Of a stretch of DNA of 64,000 nt, positions 25,601 to 35,170 are shown piece after piece. The notes under the pieces are model-generated. The model was not told where the DNA came from and ran no database searches. It saw only the letters and a list, made by a program, of their open reading frames with translations. The first letter of the stretch is position 1. Every line of letters begins with the position of its first letter. The DNA is taken from the NCBI GenBank assembly GCA_963995525.1, contig OZ023210.1, forward strand, positions 20,520,184-20,584,183, read 5' to 3'. The stretch is from Escarpia spicata (Eukaryota; Annelida; Polychaeta; Sabellida; Siboglinidae). A program made the position numbers and the translations under genes.

Positions 25601-28431
25601 GCAGTGCTTCTCAGCCTCTGCTAATTAAAATAAAAAGTAAGTATTTTATTGTTTTGTATTAATATCAAACTGTATTCGTAGATCCTCTATTCTAAATCTC
25701 ACTGTTTTATAATCTTGATGACAGCGTTCTATTATGCTTATCTTGAGAGGAAAAGAAGACGGCCAAGAAATGTGTGTGTTTTTTCATTTATTCACCCACA
25801 TCCAACATTGTTTGGAAACGAGTTACATTTTTATTATCTGCTTGAAATATTGAATAGTAATTAAGATTTATTTTTGCAATTAAATGATTTGTGAACTGAT
25901 TGGTTGAGGGATGCTGTTTCACATGTTGACCATGGTACTGTAGATTTGCATTTTTGTAATCAGTGTGCCGATTTTGACGACAGCAAATTTGATCTTGCTC
26001 CGGTTATTATGTCAATACTAACTAAGGGGCAGAACTCATCAGACCAGTAGCGTGTGAATTGGTGACATATTAGCCATAAGGTGGCAGCACTTGCTGGCAT
26101 TACATCCACAAGGCTCGACAAGTTGGTGTGTGTAAATATAAACCAGGTTTTGTACGTCTTCCAACATGGTAAAAATACACCTTTCAGTCAAATGAAACCA
26201 GTCATCATCGTTATAAAGAAGTTGTGTCTTCTGTCTGACTGTGACAACGGTTCATAGCCAATTTTAATTAGGTTATAGTTCATGAAAATAGTATGTTGTG
26301 TTGTCTAATTGTGATAATATGCATATCTTTAGCTAGTGTAATATTGCTGAGACTCTGCTAGTTGAGAATTTTTACACCCCAACTTTGATGTCTTGTGCCA
26401 GAGAATCACAAACATCCACAATGCGTCATATTACAGTATATCATTTAGTAAAGTACTGTCTACCAGATGGCAGCACATAAACAGATATTTCAGGGAAGTT
26501 TTCAAAATAAACTAAATCTCTTTTTGTCAACATGGATTTAAAAAACTACTACCCCCAGTACTTTGAAATTCTGTAAACATTGTTTTATATATTTCTGAAA
26601 ATGTTTGAAAAAGCCAGAAAATGAAATTGTTTTGTAAGTTACCATTATATGAATTAAATCTGATTGTGTAAGTATACCATGGTCCTTGATTAAATGTCTC
26701 CTGATTCTGGTTAAACTAAACAAGCTAAAATTACTAATATTAAAAGATAAACGTGATAATGTTGTGTGAGAAAACTATCAGTCTTTTGGTTTGTCCCACT
26801 AGTCACTGTATTGAAAAAATGTGTACTATTTGGTATGGCGTAATAAAAAGTTAATTTAAATTTAAAATAATGGTGTATTCTGTCAAACAGCTGTTCTTGT
26901 TAGCTTCTACTTCTACTATAATAAACAGGAGATCGTAGTTTGAATGTATCGGTAACGTGGAAGAGAGCAAATTTCACGTTTATTATTGGGAACTGTGGAA
27001 GTATGGTATCACTGTGTATCCGATCTGGAGAAGATTATATTCCTGTTTCTTTTATATTGGCCATATTGTTTCCCATATACATGTACAATTTATTGTTTTC
27101 CCTGATAAAATATATGGTGGTGGGGCGTGGTACTGACGACAGAGTGCATCTGGGGCATTAGGACATACGAGACATCACGCTGCCTCATAATCATGTTAGT
27201 TAATAAGATTGTAACATTGGTTTCAGGCTCGTGGGATAACTTCAGTTACTTGTACCCATCCCAGTGTCAGCCATAGACACTGACGGGGCATACAATTCAC
27301 TGCCCCAAAGAAATGTTTGTGAATTTTAGGACTTTGAACACGGAAAGTGAACCATAACTAGTTCTAAATCGTGAATATGCCATGATATGACAGACAGTTT
27401 TGGGTGCAAGTATTTGATAGCTATGAGATGGCAATTTCTGCAGATATTTGCGTGAGGTTATTGAAAGAGCTAGTGGCCTAACCCCACTTGTTGTATACTG
27501 AGAGAAACCCTGCAGTCAACCAGGTGTATTTTGTTTTCTATTACTATTATTGTCAGTGTTGTATAGTGGCTTTTCAATTAATTCTATTTCCATGCACATT
27601 TTCATTAAAGTGAATTCAACCACGGTTCATCCGTTTGTTGACGAACGATCTATTCTTGGAATGCTCTTGATCTCTCAAGTACGGTAGTTTTAATCAGGGT
27701 TTGGTCCCCAGATAAGATGCTCTGCCAAGAAACAACCTTGTGTGGAAAGTGACAATTAACCGCGGAGTTAGATAGCGTGACGGAGAGAGTACACTCCTAT
27801 ACATGATTTCCTGCGTGGTTATATTGACCCGCGATGACTTTATATACTCGGAACCACCAGGTCAAGTTGATCAGTACTGGGAACAACAATACCTGGAACC
27901 GTTGCTGGTCTCGGGCCAGCATTAACAATTAATTAAGATCACCTTAGCTCAGGAGTTGAGCCAGCGTTAATTATTAATGACGTTCGCATGAGTTTGCTCT
28001 ATAGCTCTGCTTCTCTCTCTCCATCTAAAATAATTGATTTCCCTTTAATGGATGGACAATCCAGTTTCTTGGATAGTTGCAGTTTGCAAGTTTCTTGAAG
28101 GGAAGGAAAATATTATGGTGGTATAGAATACTGGGCTCTCAATCCAAAGAATCCAAGTTCGGGTCCACCTGTTGCCTTTTCGAAGCTTGGGCAATGTTAT
28201 TCATTCCATCTTGTTTCAGTTCACTGGACAAATGAGGACCTGACTGTAGACAGTGATGAATAGGAAGTGTAGGAATCATCTTTTCACAGTAATTGGAGGA
28301 TGGCTGAATGCTTCCTAGAGACGTTCTGTCCGAATTAACGTGTCTGCCAGGGAGTGAAGTGTATTGCGCTTAGGCAATCATGAGGATTGGTTGCCACACT
28401 GTATAGAACTTGCCTTTTAAATAGTATGTCA

Positions 28432-28466
<35 letters not shown>

Positions 28467-31400
28467 TATATACAATTGTTATACAACTATATATTATATA
28501 TTAGAAGTAATTAGAATTAACCCATAATTAATCAATAACATCAGACAACTGTGTAATTTTATCACTGCAGCATGTTTCAGTATAATATTCAATAAAGTGT
28601 GGGGTGTTTTATTGGGTTTTCGGTGTTCTGGTTTAGCACCCAAATCATGGTTGGTTTTTATATTGAGGAAAACCAATTTTGGACATCAGTTGAAAAAACT
28701 TGACAAGTACTGGTATCTGCTGAGAAATACTGTCCAAAACCTGTCCTGAATCTACTCACAAGTCATGAACCTACATGGAAACACATCGCAAATATCCTCC
28801 AAAGCACCGAGGTCCTCTTGCCACTTTCTACAGTCATTTACTCCCTTGGCCTCTCAGCTATCACTTGGCAATGCATTTCATAAAACAATGATTTTTATTT
28901 AGAGTTATTTAGTTACTTATTTTTGATTTGTTATGCTTTTCTATGGGACATTTCTCCTGCCTGAGAGATTAGAGAGGTGATCATATCTCCAAATGGCGCT
29001 ACTGCAGTTATAATGTGTGCCCTTGGTTGGTTGCTCCACTAGTACAATGGAAGCTAGTATGAGTTAAAGCTCTTCTTTTCATCTGTCATCTATAGGAATG
29101 ACGAAAGACCAGGGTGAGAAATACTTGTCAAACTTCTTCATAATTGGGCTGGTACGTGAGTCTTATCCTGAATGTGAACACATTGCAAATCAATCACTGA
29201 ACTGCTGCATGTTATGTCGGTAGGAAGCAAAAGGAACAGCGGAAACACAAGCAGCAGGAGGACGTTAGGAAGAAGGAAGAGCTGAAGAATGACGCAAAGG
29301 CACGAACTCTGAAAGGGATGCAGGCAGCTGCAGAGAGGAACAAAGACGTAGAGAACGCCGGGAACCAGGGTAATGACTGCACTGTCGTATACATATCAAC
29401 ATTGTTGGACATCCCCTTACTCACCACACATTCTTTGGCCTGTTGTTTTACCCCCTTTGTCTAAAAACGGATACAAGTATTGTACAAAACTTTCAGCCTT
29501 CAATATTCAAAACAGTATATAATCCGTCCCCAGTTTGAACACACGACGGGTTCATGCAGTACTCCCTTAAGGAAGGGTCATTCATTATTGATCAGTGGGG
29601 ATGGGCTAAAGAAATCAGTGTACACATCCTGATTTGAAATCCATCTCACTCCAAAATCATGAACCCTCATTTTGTACATTGGTAAAAATATTGTTGGCAA
29701 AGTTCTGTGTACGTACTGAAAAATTACCCAGCCCAATATTCATAATAATTATATATGTGTATATATATACAGTTTTTAAACATATATTTTGATACCGATT
29801 TGTATGTATTATGGGTTTTTACCTGTAATAAATATATTCATATATATGAAATATTAAAAAAGGTGGGCTGTGAGTATTATTAGAGAGTGTCTGCAAGCGC
29901 CCTGATCTCGAAGCATATCCCGATCGCGCTGCACATACTACGTCATCGCATTTTGCGTGAATGCGATCGATTCAGCCTAGATCAGATAAGTAAATTCCCA
30001 TCTGGCTTGCTCTATAGGTAAATGCAGTCCCTATCCATTTTATGTTCAAATTATGGATGAATCAAAGTAAACAATATGACAGCATTGTACATACAACTGT
30101 TTTTGACTGATTAGCCGCCTCAGTTTAATTGCTGTTGTGTTTAATGCATCAGAAAAAAATGATTTGTTAAGACCTGTCTCTGCATAGCCCTCGCCTTGGC
30201 TACGATGGCCATAAATTAATGCTAATTTTCATATAAACAATTTGTATATGCGTATTATTCCAATAATCATTTCAGATTTCTTATGCCTAGTTACGGGAAT
30301 GAATTGAGTTTAAGTGTTTTAGTAGTTGTACTAAAGAGTTTAAGTTGTATACACCTTAAAATTAATGTATTATTGATTTTTTTAAATTTATTCAATATAA
30401 AAATGTAAACGTATACATACATAAATTTTAATACAGAGTACTCGATATAATTTTTCTTATTTTTTATTATATTTATATTACCAGGTATAAGGATGACACA
30501 AGAAAGAGCAAGCACGTATTTCGTTTGTGGTCCTTGGACAGACACATACAAATACATGACACAGAAATTATGAGAAAACAACAAAAACTAAAGCAACAAT
30601 AATAAATAAAAAGTTAATAAAAATAAATATATACTAACTATTATTCTAATTATACTAAAAAGGAGAGATAATACCTCCTGAGTATTAAGTAATTTGAAAA
30701 CCTACTAATATATATGTATATATAATATACGTAATACCAGTTATAGATGTAAACACTTTTACTTACAAAAAAACTGTTTCACTAGACATTTAAAACGGAT
30801 TCTTGTTCTAAGCACCTTGCATGCTATGTGGCAATTCATTCCATGTCTGTATATATGTTTGTCTGTATATATGTGTAGTAAAAAGAAGTGTTACCAAATG
30901 ATTTAACATATGGCAAATGAAGAGACAAAGCACTAGTTTGCTGAAATTTCTTTTTTCTTTTTACACGTTCCTTTTCACATGTGTTAATGACTGAACCCAA
31001 TCCTTTGGCGAGAGTTATTGGCAGAATCACAGGTAAATATTTATTAAAAACAAAACAGTTTTGAGGTGGTATATTAGTTTCCTCATCATCCAGTAGAAGG
31101 CGCCATCATCAAAGATCGGGATACGTTGGTGCGTGAAACGCAGTGTTGCAGACACTCCATACAGTTACTTAACTCCAACAACCGATCGCGTTGGGCGATC
31201 GGGATGGGGATACGTTTTGAGATCAGGGCACTTGCAGACACTCTCTACTGACATGAATCTTCTCCCCAGGTGGCAATGACGAGGACGTGGCGGGCGAAGA
31301 TATCGAGGATATTGATTACTACCGAGATGAAGTTGGCGAGGAGCCAGAACCTGGTACTCATCTTCTCTCATCTTCGTCGTCTCATTACGCCGTTTTAATT

Positions 31401-33175
31401 GTTAACGTGTCGAGTGCGTGCCAACATGGCTATCCTGTAGTGGGCAGTACTGCAGTAGGTGCTCACTGGTCATCGGGGAGTTTTCACAGGAGCACATCTC
31501 AAACTGGTCCATCTTCATTTTGTCGTGTCCTGTTTGGAGTCTGAACAGAATGACCTGGTCAGCCCTGCTTCCATCACTGATTCTGTTTCCCTGTCTGCCC
31601 CATCACCTGTCTCACTCCCTCTGTCTCCACTCTCCTCCCAAATCCTCTGAAATCTCCCCATATCTTAATCATGGGTGTAGCCTTCTACCCTTCACTCTGA
31701 GCGCATCCACCTCCTCCGTTAGTCGTAGGCAACAGCCTAACATCGGTGGACGATACCTGCGCTGGAATGGTCCTGGCTAAAGCAAAATCAGGTATGAAAG
31801 ACAAAGATAATCCATTGTCCAAGTGTTTCAAGTTGCTGCCATTGGAAGGCGTCTGCGTGCTTACAAGGCAAGGACGAGCCGAATGAGGTGTTCCTTTGTG
31901 CCTCAGGTGTTCCTTTGTGCCTCAGGTGTTCCTTTGTGCCTGAGGTTTTCCTTTGTGCCTCAGGTGTTCCTTTGTGCCTAACCGAGACAATATTAAATAA
32001 ATTGTGATTTGTGTATATGATATTTTGTATCGAATTGCCCATGAAGTGTATACCAAATTCCTTGTAAAGGCATAATAAACTATTTTATTTGATCTTAGTC
32101 TTCCCCTTTGATCTGCTCCATGTCCAGCCCATTTTAACTGACCCCCCATCAGCTTCCTCCATTCTCTGCTTGTCTGCTTTCTTTAATCTGACAATAAGAT
32201 CATTGTAAATTTGAACATCCTGAGATTTATTTCTTCTGGAACCTTCTCCCTGTTTTGTTTTCATGCTACTGAACTTTGCCTGATTTGATGCCTCTGCATT
32301 TATTAGTAATGCCACCAATCTTACCATTCAGTGATAGCTTTATGTTGCGTTCTTTCGTCAGTAGTGTGCAAATGTATTTTTTATCAAATATTCCAATATA
32401 TACACTTTTGTCCGACAGCTGGTTTGTAGTGCATAAGTAGTATCTTGTGACTGCACAATCTTCCGAAGTGAGATATTTCTATGCAGTGAGTTGATTGGAT
32501 TTGATCAAAATGAGAACTGTTTTATGACATGGTTCTGGTTTCATTGTTTACATTTAGCTGTAGGAATTATGCAGCTACGATTTTGTCAAATTTACGTAAA
32601 TGACAACTCATTAAACTTAACAGTTGATCATTAATTGTGGGCTAATTCATGATGTAGTGATTTCTTAAAATATACAGTAAATCTATTTATTTGCATCTAA
32701 TGGTAATGCATATTTTGTAAACAAACAAAATTGCCATCTGTATGTGGACTTGTTCAATGCTTATCAGTGAGAAGCATACTTTTTGGACTGAAAATATTCC
32801 CAAATACACCTAAGTTGAAACAATGCCATCACTGCTGTTTTTGTGCATCTTTAAAAAGTCACTACATTCGCTTGTCTTTCAGAGTTGTTCCCGGTGAGAA
32901 ACACAGCTAGGACGAAACGGAAGACTGCACCGCCGAACGTCACGCCACACAAGAGGTCAAAGTTCAGCACGGACAAGGAAGTTGGGCAGAAAAAACATGG
33001 TTTTATGGCAGAGAAACAGAGCAAGGGAGATGCCGGCAGGAAACGGGGTCAAGAACGTTCGGAGAAAACAGAGATGTGTTACATGGACAGACAGAAGAAA
33101 TATAAATTGAAAAAGAAGAAATTGGCCGAGAAGAAATCGAGACAGAGGCCAGGGAGAAAGAACCAGCGGAGGTAA
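16516..33175 (+). CDS. PPAN: PPAN / Peter Pan homologue (Suppressor of SWI4), Brix-domain ribosome biogenesis factor; spliced, first exon not found
   Basis: Ten exons join in continuous phase: 16516-16689, 17477-17620, 18655-18834, 22558-22634, 23220-23327, 23723-23836, 24701-24844, 29224-29369, 31270-31353, 32883-33175. Together they give 487 residues and a TAA stop; the human protein is about 473. All introns are GT-AG. The Brix domain spans roughly residues 25-300, with PHSFVFHRGN, RRVMEPFTAS, KNVLKDFVSVAGPL, TMFQNLFPSINV, GNLSESEAELDGPHNEIELP and LQLVKIEEGMGEGDILYHEY, all PPAN hallmarks. The C-terminus is a lysine-rich tail with a predicted coiled coil (exons 8-9), an acidic patch (exon 10) and a basic end (exon 11). 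Known role of the family: nucleolar assembly of the 60S subunit (yeast Ssf1/Ssf2). An in-frame TAG directly precedes 16516, so the ATG must lie in a short upstream exon. The gene converges on PKD2. Confidence 0.95.
17477..17620 (+). CDS. PPAN: PPAN exon 3
   Basis: 48 codons, phase 0 on both sides, acceptor CAACAG and donor GTGACA. Encodes RRKNVLKDFVSVAGPLNVSH and the stretch ending RLPRGPTMTFK, the Brix segment that matches human RKKNSLKDCVAVAGPLGVTH. The leading ATG codes an internal Met. Confidence 0.93.
18655..18834 (+). CDS. PPAN: PPAN exon 4
   Basis: 60 codons from acceptor TTTGCCAG to donor GTGAGT. Encodes VHSFALLRDVVGTLKRP and LKLMTTMFQNLFPSINVNT, among the most conserved parts of PPAN. 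The following 3.7-kb intron holds a LINE tail and two DNA elements. Confidence 0.94.
18900..19013 (+). mobile_element. LINE C-terminal fragment in PPAN intron 4
   Basis: Encodes TWGTAARRAQDRVVWRDLVR then VLYATCHGEDK and TAA, the common end of LINE polyproteins (DR-WR-LV-LYATRHEED). Only about 35 codons remain. Confidence 0.7.
20082..21318. mobile_element. 1.24-kb non-autonomous DNA transposon in PPAN intron 4
   Basis: Flanked by a 6-bp repeat ATAGTG (20076-20081 and 21319-21324). Ends CAGCCCTGCCTA and, inverted, CAGACCTGCCAA agree at 10 of 12 bases. No transposase frame. The left end is followed by repeated CCGGAAT motifs; a 20-bp direct duplication (aagaagaaacgtgtactgca) occurs inside. Confidence 0.6.
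21619..21912. mobile_element. Possible short hAT-like MITE
   Basis: Left CCCGGGATGGATCCTGGGG and right GGGGGCTGGATCTGCCTATG are roughly inverted, resembling hAT tips (CAGGGGCGGATCCAG), with CACACA repeats on both sides. Simple-sequence flanks make the duplication unreliable. Confidence 0.3.
21940..22110 (+). repeat. Second copy of the gatttgcacccc / gaggctc repeat block
   Basis: aaccttgatttgcaccccct, gaggctcgccaaaaa and further phrases as at 12105-12290. Confidence 0.55.
22558..22634 (+). CDS. PPAN: PPAN exon 5
   Basis: 25 codons plus two bases, acceptor TTTGACAG, donor GTAAGT. Encodes VKLNDIRRCVLLNYNADTKT then IDFRH and the first two bases of Tyr. Its last bases and the donor are the first unit of a tandem array running into the intron. 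Confidence 0.93.
22622..23030 (+). repeat. Degenerate ~20-bp tandem array starting at the PPAN exon 5 donor
   Basis: Unit cttcaggcactagtaagtca. The first unit is the end of exon 5 plus its GTAAGT donor; about 20 diverging units follow, several keeping GTAAG or GTGAGT (22655, 22675, 22726, 22746). Confidence 0.85.
23220..23327 (+). CDS. PPAN: PPAN exon 6
   Basis: Completes the split Tyr codon and encodes NIRAVPVGMSRGVKKVVRGK then IPDLGHYDDISEYLIK. This matches the human stretch VVPVGASRGMKKLLQ..IPDLSRLQDISELL in style and order. Donor GTATGT. Confidence 0.93.
23723..23836 (+). CDS. PPAN: PPAN exon 7
   Basis: Acceptor GTGGTCAG, donor GTGGGT. Encodes GGNLSESEAELDGPHNEIEL then PQTLAGRGNMKTAKSAIR, the acidic SESE-D-DGPHN segment typical of PPAN, closing the Brix domain together with exon 8. 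Confidence 0.94.
24335..24450 (-). mobile_element. SINE 3'-end fragment in PPAN intron 7
   Basis: Plus strand ggtacgttcttatataacg ... atatccagttcttagg ... ctccctggcagacctg, the same 3' domain as the copies at 47088 and 48525. 5' truncated and more diverged. Confidence 0.55.
24701..24844 (+). CDS. PPAN: PPAN exon 8
   Basis: Acceptor GTTCCAG, donor GTGAGT. Encodes LTEIGPRMSLQLVKIEEGMG, then EGDILYHEYVKKTEEEVAAI and a basic start of the coiled-coil tail. The LTEIGPRM-LQL-KI motif is the conserved end of Brix domains. Confidence 0.94.
25150..25595 (+). repeat. 56-66-bp tandem array in PPAN intron 8
   Basis: About seven to eight units with the core ggtaaatacctgtttatatg then tccacgggctaggg. Spacing is 56 bp, with some 66-bp units carrying an extra gtatttagggcat. 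Confidence 0.9.
28110..28425 (+). mobile_element. tRNA-derived SINE, near full length, in PPAN intron 8
   Basis: Head with a tRNA-like B box (gttcgggtcc near 28,158), body GCTTGGGCAATGTTATTCATTC-like, and a 3' part ending in a variant of the gcgctatataa motif. The 3' half matches, in reverse, repeats at 24335, 47088 and 48525. Pol III transcription is inferred from the family type. Confidence 0.65.
28435..28462. repeat. TA microsatellite at the SINE 3' end
   Basis: Fourteen TA/AT units directly after the SINE at 28110-28425, in the place where a SINE tail is expected. Confidence 0.9.
29224..29369 (+). CDS. PPAN: PPAN exon 9
   Basis: Acceptor GTCGGTAG, donor GTAATG. Highly charged KQKEQRKHKQQEDVRKKEEL stretch followed by ARTLKGMQAAAERNKDVEN. 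Matches the charged helical tail of PPAN, including the LKGM element (human LEGMKKA). The preceding intron is 4.4 kb. Confidence 0.9.
29883..31245. mobile_element. 1.36-kb inverted-repeat transposon filling most of PPAN intron 9
   Basis: Ends GAGAGTGTCTGCAAGCGCCC and, inverted at 31245, GAGAGTGTCTGCAAGTGCCC, continuing imperfectly for about 45 bp (TGATCTC, CGATCGC). TA flanks both sides, compatible with Tc1/mariner. No transposase; interior AT-rich. The right tip ends 24 bp before PPAN exon 10. Confidence 0.72.
31270..31353 (+). CDS. PPAN: PPAN exon 10
   Basis: Acceptor TCTCCCCAG, donor GTACTC. Encodes GNDEDVAGEDIEDIDYYRDE then VGEEPEP, the acidic DD-IEYF-QAVGE patch of PPAN. A DNA transposon ends only 24 bp upstream of this exon. 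Confidence 0.9.
31886..31979 (+). repeat. 19-bp tandem array in PPAN intron 10
   Basis: Five units of aggtgttcctttgtgcctc. Confidence 0.92.
32883..33175 (+). CDS. PPAN: PPAN exon 11 (terminal)
   Basis: Acceptor GTCTTTCAG; completes a Glu codon, then ELFPVRNTARTKRKTAPP and a basic tail ending RQRPGRKNQRR and TAA at 33173-33175. The DLFP-like entry and Lys/Arg-rich end match the PPAN C-terminus and suit nucleolar targeting. ATTAAA near 33,234 is a weak polyadenylation candidate. Confidence 0.9.
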
Positions 33176-34190
33176 TGAGACCTGCGAAGGGAAGACGGGT
33201 GAATGCGGACTGGTGGAAATTGTGGAAATATTTAATTAAATTACCTGATATACAAGTTATGTGTATGTTAAACGGTACTTGTGAGAGCAGCTTTACTGAA
33301 GGATGTTTTCATCTTTCATTTGTATGTGCGTAATTGCTGTCAGATACATAAACACTGTTGTGTCTATATCAGAAAACAAAGATTGGGTCCCTGTTTGTTT
33401 GTATATCTCTATCAGTTTCATGTGTACGGGGTTAAAATGTTGTAGGTCAGGTGTGCTAACAGCCCCGTTGTGCCGAGGGATGGGAAGGTTACCACGGGGT
33501 TGGTTCTGGGGGAGGTTCCAAATTTCATCCATGTCTTGATAGATACCATGTAAACCAGCTACTACAATAGTGAGGCCAAGTGAGAGGTGATTATTTATTA
33601 GGGGGTGGGCCAAGGTTGCTCATGATTTGGGGATGGGTCAGATTTAAACGTTTGAAATCTAGGTGTGTCAGCCATTCAGAATTATGCCAACAATTTTTTT
33701 ACAAAATGTGGTTCACCTTCAAGTGCATGATTTATGGACTGCTTCCTAACATTGGTGCGTTTTCTTAACAGATTGTTCACTGCCCCCCCCCCCCCCCCCC
33801 CCATTCCCATGTTCAGCTAGTTTATGATATATCTAATGCTGTCGCTATATACAGATAGCATATGTTTAAAATTACATCCGGGACAAACCGACTATTAAAT
33901 TGGGTGTTATTAAAGACTGGTGTTTTTCTAATAGCAAGAATTAAACTTACTGTACAGGGGCCGGTTTCATGAAGCGGTTAACAACGTTCTTAACGTTAAG
34001 ATGTTTGTCTTAGTAAATTACGCGATTTTTTTATATAAGCCAACATAGAAGTTACGCAAAATACGTGACGCTAAGTAATTGCGTAACTTTAAGTGCGCTT
34101 CATGAAACCTGCCCCAGCTGTATTTGAAACTTGCAACATTTCAATCAATTTTTCCATGGTGTTTTTCTAATGAATGTTTTTTTTAATACA
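33176..34190. other. PPAN 3' flank
   Basis: Probable 3' UTR start, the poly-C run, and otherwise nothing recognised. Near 33,960-34,110 the phrase ggggccggtttcatgaagcg and its approximate inverse cgcttcatgaaacctgcccc form an inverted pair about 150 bp long overall, a likely small MITE. Confidence 0.5.
33783..33802 (+). repeat. Poly-C run of 20
   Basis: Uninterrupted C20 about 600 bp downstream of the PPAN stop. Confidence 0.95.
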
Positions 34191-35170
34191 TTTAACAAGA
34201 TTTAACAAGATTGCCACCCAGAGAATTAACTCTAGGTAGCAGGTGGACAAGGAAGCCCTTGGCTTATCGAGAGTCCGACCCTTTTATCTATGTGTATCCC
34301 GCCCGTCTGAGGTATGTGTCGATTTTATTTTTAAACATATTCACGCTACTAGGACCCACACAATCAGCAGGTAATCTGTTCCATTCATTTACAGTCCTTT
34401 GTGAAAATGAAAACTTTCTTATATCCAATCTACTCTGCTCCTTTGCTAATGCAAGATCATGTCCTCTAGTCCTTCTATCTTTCTTAACTGAGAAAAACAT
34501 ATTTCTATCAATATTTTCATAACCCTTCAATATTTTAAACACTTCTATCTGATCTCCTCTCAATCTCCTGGTCTCTAGTGTTGTTAAACCGCATTTTTTT
34601 AGGCGTATTTCATAACTAAGATCCCTCAGATTTGGTATCATTTTAGTTGCTCTCCTCTGCACTCTTTCTAGCATATATATGTCCTTCCTGCGATATGGCC
34701 TCCACGCTTGAATACAATATTCTAAATGAGGCCTAACTATTGTTTTGTACAGCGGTATTATTAGCTCTTTTTCCTTATACGTTATGTTTCGCCTAATTAA
34801 TCCAAGGATTTGATTTCCCTTTGAAGCTGCAATTCCGCACTGCTCTGAAATCTTCATATCAGCACTAACGGTTAACCCTAAGTCCTTTTCTTTTACAGTA
34901 GTACTTAGTACAGTACCCCCCATTGTATATTCTACCTCTTCGTTCCCATGTCCTATGTGGAGGCATTTACATTTCCCAAAATTGAACATCATTTGCCACT
35001 TTTCAGACCATTTGACCAAACTGTCAAGATCATCTTGTAAATGCTGTCTATCTCCATCACTTTTAATCCTTCTAAACACTTTTGTATCATCCGCAAATTT
35101 CAACACCTTGCTTGTTATTTCATCATCCAAATTTAGCTCAGCATAACAAAATATAGCAAAATCAGCTATT
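34191..35170 (-). mobile_element. 5'-truncated non-LTR retrotransposon (CR1/L2-like LINE), RT 3' half
   Basis: An open frame from about 35166 to 34288 encodes the C-terminal half of a reverse transcriptase: LKFADDTKVF (catalytic ADD), EKDLGLTVS, RPHLEYCIQAW and LERVQRRATKMI, ending RAGYT. The 3' UTR is followed by two copies of a 10-bp tail unit (tttaacaaga on the plus strand), a typical LINE 3' end. The RT start and endonuclease are missing. The frame is still open, so it is fairly young. Lies between the converging PPAN and PKD2 genes. Confidence 0.88.

Noticed and set aside
30291..30584. 97-codon minus-strand ORF as a transposase
   Set aside because: AT-rich, low complexity, no DDE or DNA-binding motif; lies in the interior of a non-autonomous element.
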